From Phellopilus nigrolimitatus (lineage: Eukaryota > Basidiomycota > Agaricomycetes > Hymenochaetales > Hymenochaetaceae): a stretch of DNA of 26,534 nt. Every line of letters begins with the position of its first letter. The stretch's first letter is position 1. The stretch lies in assembly GCA_021029095.1 (NCBI GenBank), contig JAJOHG010000355.1:1-26534 (forward strand), given 5' to 3'. The translations under genes were made by a program, and so were the position numbers. Shown in pieces: positions 1 through 9,378 of this stretch. The notes beneath the pieces were generated by a model, which saw only the letters and a program-made list of their open reading frames with translations, did no database searches and was not told the DNA's origin.

Positions 1-1070
1 TATCGGCACCCTGTTCTGGTTGGCAGTGGCATTACTGCAGTCGAGCCATGCACCGTTTTATAAGGAAGCCAATAACCTTTTGTGCGCTTGCATCACCAGC
101 TTGCACAATCAAGGAGCGTTCCGCGAGAGGGGGCTTTACGGCCGACTCTCCTCGACGCTCGGTCCAGCCTCGAAGATATTTCTATGCAGCTGGACCAACT
201 TCTTGGACTCTCTTTTTGACTCCGATTTCTCTTTCTCGTTGGCGGCTGTTATTTTCAAGGGCATTCGCCGTCCTCAACTCCGGGAATCTGCGGTCGGGGC
301 ATTGCGTTGTCTCATCACTACTGCAGTATCTACTATTTCGCCCAAACCCAGCTGGAGAAACCCCTATCCACAGCGACGTCCTAGGATACTTTTTGGCGCT
401 TCTTTCTGTCTCAACGACGGCGCAGTCGTATCAGCAGTTACTACAAGAAGCTCGGGTTGGCATTAATTGGATGCCAAAGAAAGACTCGTACAATCGCTTC
501 GAAGACGATAACGATCAGCTACCTCGGGTATCGTTCGATGTTTTGGGGTGTCAAGATTTTGCGACGGCGCTTCTTTGCTATCTCTTTCCTCTGATCCATT
601 CTTTCTAGCGCACAGGTTGACGATACGGAGTCTCAAATGCTCTTCACCGTTTTGAAGGAAGCTTCCTTGGTCTTTCCAGATGTTGTTTCCCTTGCGTGAG
701 TACTGAATTGATCTGCTCATACTTGCCCCTTTTGATAACAACGCCATTCGATTCTAGCTACGACGGCTTGCAAGAGAAAATCCACGATATTTTTACAACC
801 TCGTCCAATCCTTCGATTCTTTCATCTGCGTCTGCTATATTCCGCGTGGCCATGGAGGATGCTGCTCGGAGTGTGGCAGCGAAGGGCTCCTCCTCCACTC
901 TCAGTACACTTGACGAGGATGCGACCTACGGCCAAAGACAGTTGCATGCGCTCGAAGAGCTGGGTATGCAAGGCCTAGCCAATACTTTCCAATTTCTGCC
1001 ACTTAATCGTGGCCATGTTACCAAAGTCCTTAACTGGTTCCCCGAACTTATTTCAAAGATTATAGAATAA
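1..1070 (+). CDS. Neurofibromin/IRA-type RasGAP, C-terminal tail (5' partial, frame-broken)
   Basis: This is the 3' end of a gene that starts before the window. Neurofibromin/IRA proteins switch Ras off by stimulating its GTPase; this part is the helical tail beyond the GAP domain. Three blocks match my memory of the human NF1 tail, in order: SDFSFSLAAVIFKG (NF1 FNFALVGHLLKG), YFLALLSVS (YLAALLTVS) and LKEASLVFPDVV (LAEASVVFPKVF). The blocks lie in different frames. The first shift is at about 338-352 and no acceptable intron explains it. The second is at about 565-594: either a GT-AG intron at 548-608, with branch-like CTGAT and a T-rich end, or one extra base plus a TGA at 592-594. The second reading keeps peptides (ALL, then AISFL) that match NF1 ALLLTVLATLV. 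A good intron follows at 696-757 (GTGAGT...TTCTAG), and the stop is 1068-1070. Family call confident; intactness doubtful. Confidence 0.72.
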
Positions 1071-1339
1071 TCTGGATGCACATTTCCTTTCTAATTTTCT
1101 CTTTTGCCTGTTGTGTGTGGTATAAGTATTTCTGCAGTTTGTATAACATTCAATTCTGTTCCTCAATTACAGTAATTATTCACTTCGCGATTTTCGTCAT
1201 GTATCAAGTATCTTGAATTCCTGAAAATATATTGTGGATTTGACGTCATGTCGAAAGACATACCAAACAAGGACTCACAAGTGACGGTGTTTTGACTCTG
1301 CTACTGTCTTATACAGTCGATGACCGTACAGTAAAGCCA
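1071..1339. other. Intergenic gap between the RasGAP tail and F-box gene 1
   Basis: This AT-rich stretch follows the stop codon. It should hold the 3' UTR of the RasGAP-like gene and the promoter of the F-box gene. A short open frame from ATG 1248 (MSKDIPNKDSQ) could be an upstream exon, but I could not splice it in frame to the F-box reading. Nothing else is recognised. Confidence 0.4.
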
Positions 1340-3011
1340 ATGGAAGCGTCAATGATTCGGATTGAAAAGCGGCATGTCGAGGCTGTATTATGTCTCGTTT
1401 CTGTTCTGAACGAGACATTCAAACAGCAGGGATCGTTCAACAGCGAATGCTTCTCGTTAAATGGGCAAGTTTATTTGCGTTGTCGGCTGGTATACACTGT
1501 CTGACCGAATCTCCAGACCTTTTATGGCAGGGATTGGTTTGGATCCATCATCAGTCCAGTCTGTACGAGAGACACTGTCCTCCATTGTGACAGCGCAAGC
1601 CGCACTAAGCGCTTTGTCCCGGCTTATCGAACAAGGAATTCTCCCGCTAAAGGGAAGGCTAGCTCTGGCGCATAACGGCATAAATTCGCTCCCCGATGAA
1701 CTACTCGCTCTCATAGCCAGACATTTGAAGGATGAAAGGTTCTGGGACCTAATAGGTCTTCTGTAGGGAGGTGCCTGAAGTGCTGGGACGACCCGGATGA
1801 CGAATTCGCGTTAATTCAGTTCACTAGCGTGTGCCGTCGGTTTCGCAAGGTTGCTCTCGATGTCTCTGAGCTTTGGACCACGATTTCTTCGGAAGCCAGT
1901 CCCGGAAAAAAAGCGGTATACCTGGAACGAAGCAAATCCGCCGGCTTGCGTGTTTCTCTGCACCGGAACCACATCAACGAGAACTTTCCAGCCCATCGCG
2001 CCGAGTTCATCCGCAGCGTCCTTCCTCACGCCCACCGCTGGCGATCGTTCTCCCTCCATCTAGCATATGATGCAAGTGAGGAGCGTATATTGGACTTTCA
2101 AGAGCAGTTGGGTAAGGCTTGCAACGGGCTGAACTTACCCGCACTTGTTGAATTGTCTGTAATCTGCGACTATCCGCTGAGAGACGACGATCCGGAGCTA
2201 AACAGCGAAAATAGGTTCCACTTCTACTCGACATGGACGATGCCCAAAATTCGTTCATTATCCGCTCAGAATTTTCTCCCTCGATCTGTCTTCGGAGACT
2301 CTCTGACTTCTTTCGCATTGGACCTCAGAACAGACAGGTTTCATTGGGATTTAAAGCCTTTATTACAGTTTCTAATATCCTTACGTCTCCTTGAGGACCT
2401 TACCCTCGTGCTCGGAAATGTCTCCTTCGCTTCTGAGATTCAATACCCCTTAATCCTTGCTTCTTTGAAGACATTGGAATTGCGCGTCCTTGCAGAGATA
2501 GTGACGTTGGGCCTTTCTACTCTCAAGACACTACTAGCCTCGATTGAAGTGCCTATTTTGACCGAGCTGACTGCACACATGGATATCGACGATTGGCGTG
2601 ACGCTGAAAGCTGGATAGGCTGTCTCTTCACTACCAGAGACAACGCATTCCAACAGCTTACTCGGTTCAACGCCAGCTTCACTCGATTCGTGTCACAAAG
2701 CTGTGGAATGGATCGCATCCTCACATGCCTTCCAAATCTCTCACATCTTTCGATTAGTGCACACGATTACGGGGGGCACAGAACTCTGGAACTCGTTTAC
2801 ATTGAACGCTCCACCCCTGAAATCAATATGCTATGACCTGGACAAGTCATTCGATTATTACAGTAATCTACACGCGTTACTTTACAATCTGAAGCTCAGG
2901 CAGGATTGGGATCCACATCACTTCGAGAAGGTGGAGCTGATCAACTGTGCGTCTTCCAACAGGCAAAATTTTGAGGATCTGGTACCAAAAGGAAAGATTG
3001 TTTGGAAGTAG
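1340..3011 (+). CDS. F-box domain protein 1, frame-broken (possible pseudogene)
   Basis: F-box proteins recruit substrates to SCF ubiquitin ligases through Skp1. The F-box core is INSLPDELLALIARHLK, followed by FTSVCRRFRKVALDVSELW. The remainder resembles the degenerate leucine-rich region of mushroom F-box proteins. It is a paralogue of the minus-strand gene at 11252-12934: NGI(N/E)SLP(D/N)E, CRRFR, LPHxHRWxSFSL and the end (I/K)VVWR/K all align. Exon 1 is 1340-1455, the intron is 1456-1516 (branch CTGAC), and exon 2 starts at 1517. The frame breaks twice. The paralogue aligns without a gap only if 1731-1780 (50 nt, not GT-AG) is skipped. The G6 run at 2771-2776 needs one base fewer to reach the conserved C-terminus, which ends at TAG 3009-3011. 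If translated as it stands the protein would stop at 1764-1766. Either a pseudogene or sequence errors. Confidence 0.65.
1731..1780 (+). other. 50-bp frame-breaking insertion with TGAAG at both edges
   Basis: TGAAG occurs at 1726-1730 and again at 1776-1780. Removing 1731-1780 joins ...GCCAGACATTTGAAG to TGCTGGGACGAC in frame, giving ARHLKCWDDPDD. This matches the paralogue's spacing between LPNEVLAIIAEY and CRRF. The ends are GA...AG, not a spliceosomal intron. Loose similarity between the inserted block and the sequence after it (RHLKDERFWD versus RCLKCWDDPD) also allows a diverged partial tandem duplication. Confidence 0.5.
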
Positions 3012-3669
3012 ATCTTGAGGGAGTAGATTGTTTACGCTTCTCTCTATTAAACCGTATACATCGTTGATGGGCAATATCCTGCTTCTCTTTGGCGATTCTA
3101 TCTGATTTCAACTCTCACTGGACACTGGACGTCTCCTCATTCCAAATCGATTCCTTTTACACGTCTTCCCTCAAGTACATACAGCACGATCGAACTCGGC
3201 ATCCATGTCGTTGGGGCATCATATAAACTCCAAACAATGTATTCGCTTGGTAGATCAACCTTGCTCTACCTCTCGTTACCATCGCTTGACTTTAATGCTG
3301 CATTTAGGGTCCGTAAGGCGTGCGACTTGGGCTGGGAGACACGGAGAACACGCGTTTCGAAGTGAAAATCTGTCGTTAGCTCATTACTGAAATTATAAAC
3401 TTTATGCAAAGGGCGTTGTTTTCATGCAAGTAATTTAGGAATCTAGTGCCTTTTCATTTTGAAGCCGCGGGGCTGCGGCGTGGCTTGAATGCTTATTATG
3501 AGACTCCGAGTCGCCGAAAGCGTACGAGTACCCTACTTAGCCGACTCGGAGCACTAACCATAACCGTGCTACCACCACTTGTTTGTTATGCACACATCTC
3601 ATTCATTCTTCCGCCTCTAGCTCTGTATAAAGACTTCTTGGACTCAGTGGACAGTTCGGGCATGCTGCG
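3012..3669. other. Intergenic gap before the coiled-coil gene
   Basis: Between the end of F-box gene 1 and the start of the coiled-coil gene I see no coding sequence with recognisable similarity, no RNA gene and no repeat. The stretch presumably holds the 3' UTR of the former and the promoter of the latter. Short open frames here have no family features. Confidence 0.45.
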
Positions 3670-6600
3670 ATGCTTGAATCTGACACCACCCCCTCGTCGC
3701 TGCACTCGTCGCGGCCGACTTCTCCAAACTCGCAAATGGCGAACAGCTTGTATCGCGCGACCGCTACCATTGACGAACTCACCACGACGCTAGCTAAGAT
3801 ATCGCGTGCTCCAACGGACGACGCTAATCTGCTGCCTTGTTGCTGCGGTCGAGACTTGTGCGAGCATAGGAAGGCATGGGTCGCATTTCACGGCAAGCTA
3901 GAAAGCAGGCTAATCATATGTGCTGGTGCGTCTGCTCTTTCTCGCCACAAAGGGTGAATGGCGCATTAAACACTCGGTAAAGAGGTTGGACAAGCATTAT
4001 TGGAGAAGCATGATGCATACGTGCGTCGACATGCCTCAGATATTGTGGTAAGTTAACCTTTCGTAACATCGTCAACTTATTCATTCATTCTGTCTACAGT
4101 CAGACGACGAGGACGAGAATGTCTATTCACGTCCAGAAACACCAACTGTACGCTCTCCCCTGCAAGATTCCCAGCAAGAAACGCGCGTCGCCGAGCTTCT
4201 GAAAGAAAATCTTGTTTTAGAGAAGGTAAGTTATCGAGACAAAGCCGGTTTCCTTAAATCTGACCATACACTTCAGAAATTAAATACAGCTCTTCTCAAT
4301 GCAGAAGTTGCAGAGTCCTCGAAGAAATCAGTAATGCAGGAACTCGACGAAGCAAAGGAGACCGTTTCGCGACTTACGGTCAACCAGGTGAAGTCTACTG
4401 GATGGGAGTTGCGTCTGAACGCCACTGCGCAAGAGAAGGATGATCTCCGGCAGGAGTTGCACAGCGAGCGGCAAAGGTCAAAAGGAGCTGAGGCTCATGT
4501 TCTGGCGTTGAAAGATCGCTGTGGTTCGTGAGCGTTCAATAATATCACATCGAACGATTTTGACATGGAAATTAGCCAAACAGCAATCCGAGATGAGCCG
4601 GCTTCACGATGAATTAGAGCAGCGTAAGCAGTCAAGAACAGAACTGTCCGAAGAGATTCTGCGTGACGCTCGAGCTCGTCTTCAGATGGTCCAGCAACAA
4701 GTTAGTTTTCTTCGAATGTCGAACTTGATATATTCTTATGCAACATTGGACAGCAATTTGGACATACTGTGGTTTCAGACAGTCCTGAAGTGACACAAGT
4801 CATGGAGTCCCTGGTTGCAGATAACGAAGCGTTCAAGCGTGACATAGCAGAATTACAAAATCTTCTGGTTGAGGCTCGCGAGGATGTGCGAGTGCTTCGG
4901 GAAGAAGTGGACGAGGCTGGAGTTACACCTGGGGCCGACAGGAAGGTTTCTGTGACTTCCGTTCGTCGTGGTCATAACCATACATTCAGCTGGGCATCGT
5001 CATTTGGACAAGCTCCTTTTTCACCGCCGATTCGAAGCGCAGCATCGTCTACGCACCCATACGTGAGTGTAATTATATCATTTTGACACTGATTGTTTAG
5101 CCTCATTTACACAAAATACACTCCAGGAGCCTCTGACACCAAGTACTGAAGCACGACCGCTCTCGCCTGCCGAGTCTCGCGCTCCATCGGAGAAGCGTTA
5201 TTCTCCTCTGGCGAGTCCTCGGCCGAAGTATCCTTCGTCGCATGTGAGCATCGACATAGAAGAAGGAAGTCTTCGTACCAATACACCAGAGACTTCAGAG
5301 AAGAAGTCGCCCAGGCGACCACTTTTTTTGTTGACACACAATAGAGGCGTTCAGACTGACGATATCAATTGGTCAAATCTTCTGGGTCCGACTTCCCGCG
5401 CGCAAACGGATGACGGCTCGTCGGAGACACCTCCAGGCGGGCATTCCGAGTCATCATCGCTCGCAGACTCGCATGCGCATGCCTTAACCATAGCGGCCCT
5501 TGTCGATCGTGCGAATGGTCTGTTCACTCGCATGGCGCAGGCTGACGCGCGCACGCTCTTGAACCGTCTCAAGCGGCAGCGCCTTGCTGGCGATATTTCG
5601 CACCTTTCTCATGCGACTGTCTCGGCAATCCTGAACGAGGTGAGCAGCCTCCGAGGGCACTTCCGCGGCGTGCTCGAAGACGAACGGACTGTAAGCACGT
5701 GCACGCGACGTGATCTGCGCGCTTTGCTTGCACTACTGCGTGAGATGTTTGCCGAGCTTGGTCAGATGCGTATTGCGCTCAACGACATCATCTTGGACCC
5801 GTCTTCTGCGTCGCATGTAAGCGAGGTAGCTATGGACCCTACGAAAGCTTCAGAAGAGGCGAGGAGGGCATCGGGAAGGGGCGCTACCGCTGCAGGAGGC
5901 TGGCTTTTCTCGAAGCTCTTCGGCGGGACTCCAGCGCCTGCATCTTCTGAAGGCAAGTCAACGGATAATGTTCCCGGTCCACTCCGCGCAACAACTGGTC
6001 TCTCGACTTCAGCGGCGTCTGCTACCATGCGACAAAAGCCGCCCAAGATCGTCCCGAAATTAGGCCCTGCGCTTGCAGCATCTACAACGACAGTAAATGT
6101 CGAATTTTCGGGCGCAGGGGTGGGACGCTCAGTGTCGAACGCCCTCACGACTGTCGCTGACGCAGAGGGTGAGGCCGCCAGATCAACTACTCCTGTGCCA
6201 AATGCCGCATTGTCGCGAGGAGTCATGGGGATCTTCGCAGGCGCTCCGCAAACGCAGGACCCATGGGTCATTCTTCCCAAGTCCCAGCAGAAGCCTCGAG
6301 CTTCCGCATCCAATGCGAACTTGCGTACTGCGGCACTTACGAGATCTGCCGGGCGCTGGGCTGGCAATCGTTTATCGCGCAATGTCGACGCAGTCATTGA
6401 CTCCGATTCGGCCATCCACGACTCTGATGACGAAGAAGACGACTCTAACTTACCTTCATCATTACTTGAGCGTACTCTTCGTCCGCGGGGCTTGTCCGAC
6501 TCTTCTATTCGTTCATCTTTTCTAAATGACGAAGATAACACAGATACACCATCCAGAAATGCCTCCCATCCTACTGTCTCTTCACCTACGCTCCGTCCTC

Positions 6601-6968
6601 GCTCTTCGCTTGCCAGCGGAAGCTTTTTACGGCCAGGCGCATTCCCGGGTTACAGTTCGGCACGTCCATCAGTGCTGAAGGCGTTCAGCAGGGCATTCAC
6701 AACTCCTATTTTGTCGGCTCCTGCGCCAGACGTATCTATTTCAGCCTCGCTCTCTGAATCTCCCCGCATGTCTGATACTGAGACTGCACGTGCAGTGTCC
6801 CCGCGGCGCATGCCACTTTTGCCTAGCCTTGCGCAATGGGCAGTCGGGCAGGCCGGCTTGGACGAGGAGGCTGCGGAGGACTACGATGGGAGTGTAAGAG
6901 GAAGAGACGAGGAGCCAACCTTCAACCATTTGTCGTGGCAACGTGGTTTCCAAGGGATGGATATCTAG
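3670..6968 (+). CDS. Large coiled-coil protein with Cys-rich N-terminus, unknown function
   Basis: I do not recognise a named family. Seven exons give 989 residues: 3670-3925, 3983-4047, 4100-4225, 4277-4523, 4576-4700, 4754-5062 and 5127-6968. All join in phase, and the branch-site motif TCTGACC before 4276 is clear. The N-terminus is Ser/Pro-rich, then comes CCCGRDLCEHRKAW (about 57-70), a compact Cys/His motif that might bind metal. Residues about 130-315 are a long heptad-like coiled coil rich in E, K, R, L and Q. The middle is Ser/Pro-rich, then a second helical block follows (VDRANGLFTRM...RTLLNRLKRQRL...MFAELGQMRIALNDII). After that is WLFSKLFGG and a long low-complexity Ser/Pro/Ala tail with an acidic DSDDEEDD stretch, ending WQRGFQGMDI. 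This layout suits a scaffold or tethering protein (inference). The frame is intact throughout. Confidence 0.85.
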
Positions 6969-7499
6969 ACCGGGACTCAACCCACAGTGCATATATGATT
7001 ATCTACTGATCGCGGGCGGAACCATTTTTTCATGATCTGTTTATCATATGTATTATCCCAACAAGCTTTCTCCGTTTCATTACAATACCTTCATGTATTA
7101 TACCCGTGTAGTCCATGATGCCGGCGTGCATCCCATCCCACGACATTCACACGTACAACACTCACAGAGAAGACAACATATTTTGCAATTTCAACTCGTT
7201 TTGTTATTCTCCTTACCGTGGCTTCAGGAACAAATAAATATTTGTAAATTTCGCGGCCCAGTGATGGGGAAAGAGCAAAGCATTTGTAAGCAACGGAGGT
7301 TATGGTTACGTGTGTCACTCGTTTACCCATTTTTAGACGCTTCATAAAACAACCAAGCCGCTTCTTTGCTTACAAATACTTAGCTCGTAACAGCTAGTCA
7401 TGACGATGAATTCGTCTACATGTACATACAGACTTGGCCGCTCTAATTGTGCTCTTGTAAGCAAAGGTTGATCACTCATTCACTATCATCCTCAGTTCA
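6969..7499. other. 3' UTR of coiled-coil gene and promoter of reductase 1
   Basis: No gene is seen in this AT-rich gap. Its right half should be the promoter and leader of the aldo-keto reductase gene that starts at 7500. It contains three copies of TTGTAAGCAA, listed separately. The last 40 bases before the ATG (TTGATCACTC...CACTATCAT) resemble the leader of the inverted paralogue, so the duplicated block begins upstream of the start codon. Confidence 0.5.
7284..7464. promoter_or_regulatory. Three copies of TTGTAAGCAA upstream of reductase 1
   Basis: TTGTAAGCAA lies at 7284-7293 and 7455-7464, and its reverse complement TTGCTTACAA at 7366-7375. The last two extend to a 12-bp inverted pair (CTTTGCTTACAA at 7364-7375; TTGTAAGCAAAG at 7455-7466). 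All are within about 216 bp of the ATG. I did not see the motif upstream of the inverted paralogue. A transcription-factor site is the natural reading, but I cannot name the factor. Confidence 0.45.
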
Positions 7500-9011
7500 A
7501 TGGCTGCAAGTATCCCATCCTTCTCATTGAATGACGGAAATAAGATACCCTCTGTCGGTCTCGGGTCTGCTATGCTCATATCTGCTGGTTACTCGATTAC
7601 GAAATGACTAACCTTCTGTTGTGTTTCTGTGATATGGAATAGATGCTGGATGGGAGTGCCTGGCGGAGGTGATAAGGTCTACAAAATGGTTCAATTGGCC
7701 CTGAAGGTGTGTCCTGTACCTAGCAATAGCGAACGGTCTGAGAAGCTTCGTCGTTGAACTGACTCGTCATGATTTCTTTCAGCACGGATACAGACATATC
7801 GATACGGTTGGTTTCTTTTTGTCTTTCCCCCATCAATGCTGATAACAGAGGCGTTCAAGGCATTTGGTTATGGTGTGTGGTAGCTATGGTATAAACCTGA
7901 TAGGCCACCACCGATGATAAACCTTTTCCCTTTAAACAGGAAATGAGGAAGTCGTAGGGAAAGCTATCAGGGAATCTGGTATTCCTCGCGAAGAGATTTT
8001 TGTCACAACAAAGCTTCCGTAGGACAGAGCCTATAATTGATACTATAAGTGATTGACGAACCCATGCAGCCAACCTCATCATGGTTCCGTCCACAAAGGT
8101 TTTGAAATTTCTTTAAAAAACCTGGACATTGATTACGTCGACCTCTATTTGATGCACTGGCCACAAGCGACCAATGAGACAGGTATGCTTTGACCACTCA
8201 CTGTGGGCATCGAAATTAACTGGTTGTCTATATGCACAATCCAGGCGCAGTCCTTCCGCCGGAAGAAAGTCCGACGTTTATAGAGACGTGGCTTGAAATG
8301 GAGAAACTTCTTAAGACAGGTCATACATTTCTCCCAGTGGCTGCACGATCAATAGCGTATTAATCATAGATACAGGAAAGGTCAAGTCCATTGGGGTATC
8401 CAATTTCTCAATCAAAAACCTCGATATCCTCCTCCCCAAAGCGAATATAATCCCTGCCGTCAATCAGGTCGAACTTCACCCTTTTCTTCCTCAAGTTGAA
8501 TTAAAGAAATACTGTGAAACCAAGGGGATTATTCTTACTGCTTATTCGCCATTCGGTATGCGTAGCATTGAATTGGAATGCATGCTCATATCGAAACACC
8601 AAAATACGATATTTTTAGGCCAGCCCGTGAAGGATAACATGGCTCTCTTGGAAGAGCCCATCATCGGCGAAATCGCTAAGCGAACAGGATTGTCTGTCGG
8701 ACAAGTTCTCGTGAGCTGGGCTGTTCAGCGTGGAACAGTTGTGATCCCGAAATCCGAGAAGGAGGAGCGCATCAAGCAGAATATTACGGTCCGTACATTT
8801 GCTCTTCTGAGATTGCGTATCATTGAACTTATATTTTACGATGCAGCTTGTAAAACTTTCCGATATTGATATGAAGACTTTGGACGAACTCCATCTCAAG
8901 CCCGGTATGAATAGAAGCCTCCTCGCGCGCTACATTAAGAACGGCTCCGTTTTCGGCTGGACTTTCGAACAGCTTGGGTGGAACCTCAATGATGATGGTT
9001 TTGTGGTGTAA
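7500..9011 (+). CDS. NADPH-dependent aldo-keto reductase 1 (GCY/GLD-like)
   Basis: This enzyme should reduce aldehydes or keto sugars with NADPH in the cytosol; the substrate cannot be read from sequence. Ten exons give 315 residues: 7500-7564, 7643-7706, 7783-7806, 7860-7872, 7940-8018, 8070-8182, 8245-8319, 8376-8555, 8619-8788 and 8847-9011. The catalytic tetrad is complete: D50 and Y55 (HIDTAFGYGNEE), K80 (VTTKLP) and H111 (LYLMHWP). The cofactor-side motifs GVSNFS, QVELHP and [14 protein letters not shown] are present. The start [22 protein letters not shown] is usual for the family, as is the length. Two exons are only 24 and 13 nt, and the intron at 8556-8618 is 63 nt and stop-free in frame. 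It converges on a close paralogue on the other strand. Confidence 0.93.
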
Positions 9012-9367
9012 GACTTGACAAATGTGAATGACTGCGGACCTCATAAATAACGAAAGAGTGTAAAATGAATATATTTTAACTGCCAGCGTCTTAATTGGCA
9101 GTGTTCTGTACTTGTTATCTGCTGTACGCCTTGCCAAGTATCGGTATTTGGACATGATGCAATCACAATGTAACGCCCACGGAAAACGCCTATTCCTCCG
9201 ATATCCAACTTCTGGGTGAAGGAGTCATACGATGCTATAGACGAGCTAGACTGTTATTTTCTGCAGACTCATGCACAGGAAATTAAAATGTAACACTTCC
9301 GGTGTTCAACCTCTAGTATTACCCTCAATCCACAATCGTCACATATTACACCACAAATCGTCACATA
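9012..9367. other. Convergent 3' region between the two reductases
   Basis: This stretch holds the 3' UTRs of both reductase genes, which run towards each other. It is AT-rich with no convincing coding sequence. The bases just after the two stop codons are related (GTGTAAGACTTGACAAATGTG versus GTGTAATATGTGACGATTTGTG on the opposite strand), so the duplicated segment extends slightly past the coding ends. Confidence 0.5.
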
Positions 9368-9378
9368 TTACACCACAA
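9335..9378. repeat. 22-bp perfect tandem duplication over the stop codon of reductase 2
   Basis: ATCGTCACATATTACACCACAA occurs twice head to tail, at 9335-9356 and 9357-9378. The minus-strand stop codon of reductase 2 (TAA, 9370-9368) is in the second copy, so the last two codons and the stop are duplicated just downstream. The protein is unchanged because the first stop read is the original position. Confidence 0.9.

Noticed and set aside
326..351. GT...AG pair as a 26-nt intron explaining the first RasGAP frame shift
   Set aside because: It is too short for a spliceosomal intron here (others are 47 nt or more), and its length gives the wrong phase.
1739..1780. GT...AG pair as a 42-nt intron in F-box gene 1
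   Set aside because: It leaves the downstream exon in the wrong frame and hits a stop; only the non-canonical 50-nt removal restores the protein.
5762..6541. Long minus-strand open frame of 259 codons
   Set aside because: It lies entirely antisense to the Ser/Pro-rich coding exon of the coiled-coil gene, has low-complexity composition and no family features. It is a shadow of biased codon use.
7048..7347. Plus-strand open frame before reductase 1
   Set aside because: It has no recognisable motif, overlaps an equally long minus frame and sits in AT-rich promoter sequence.
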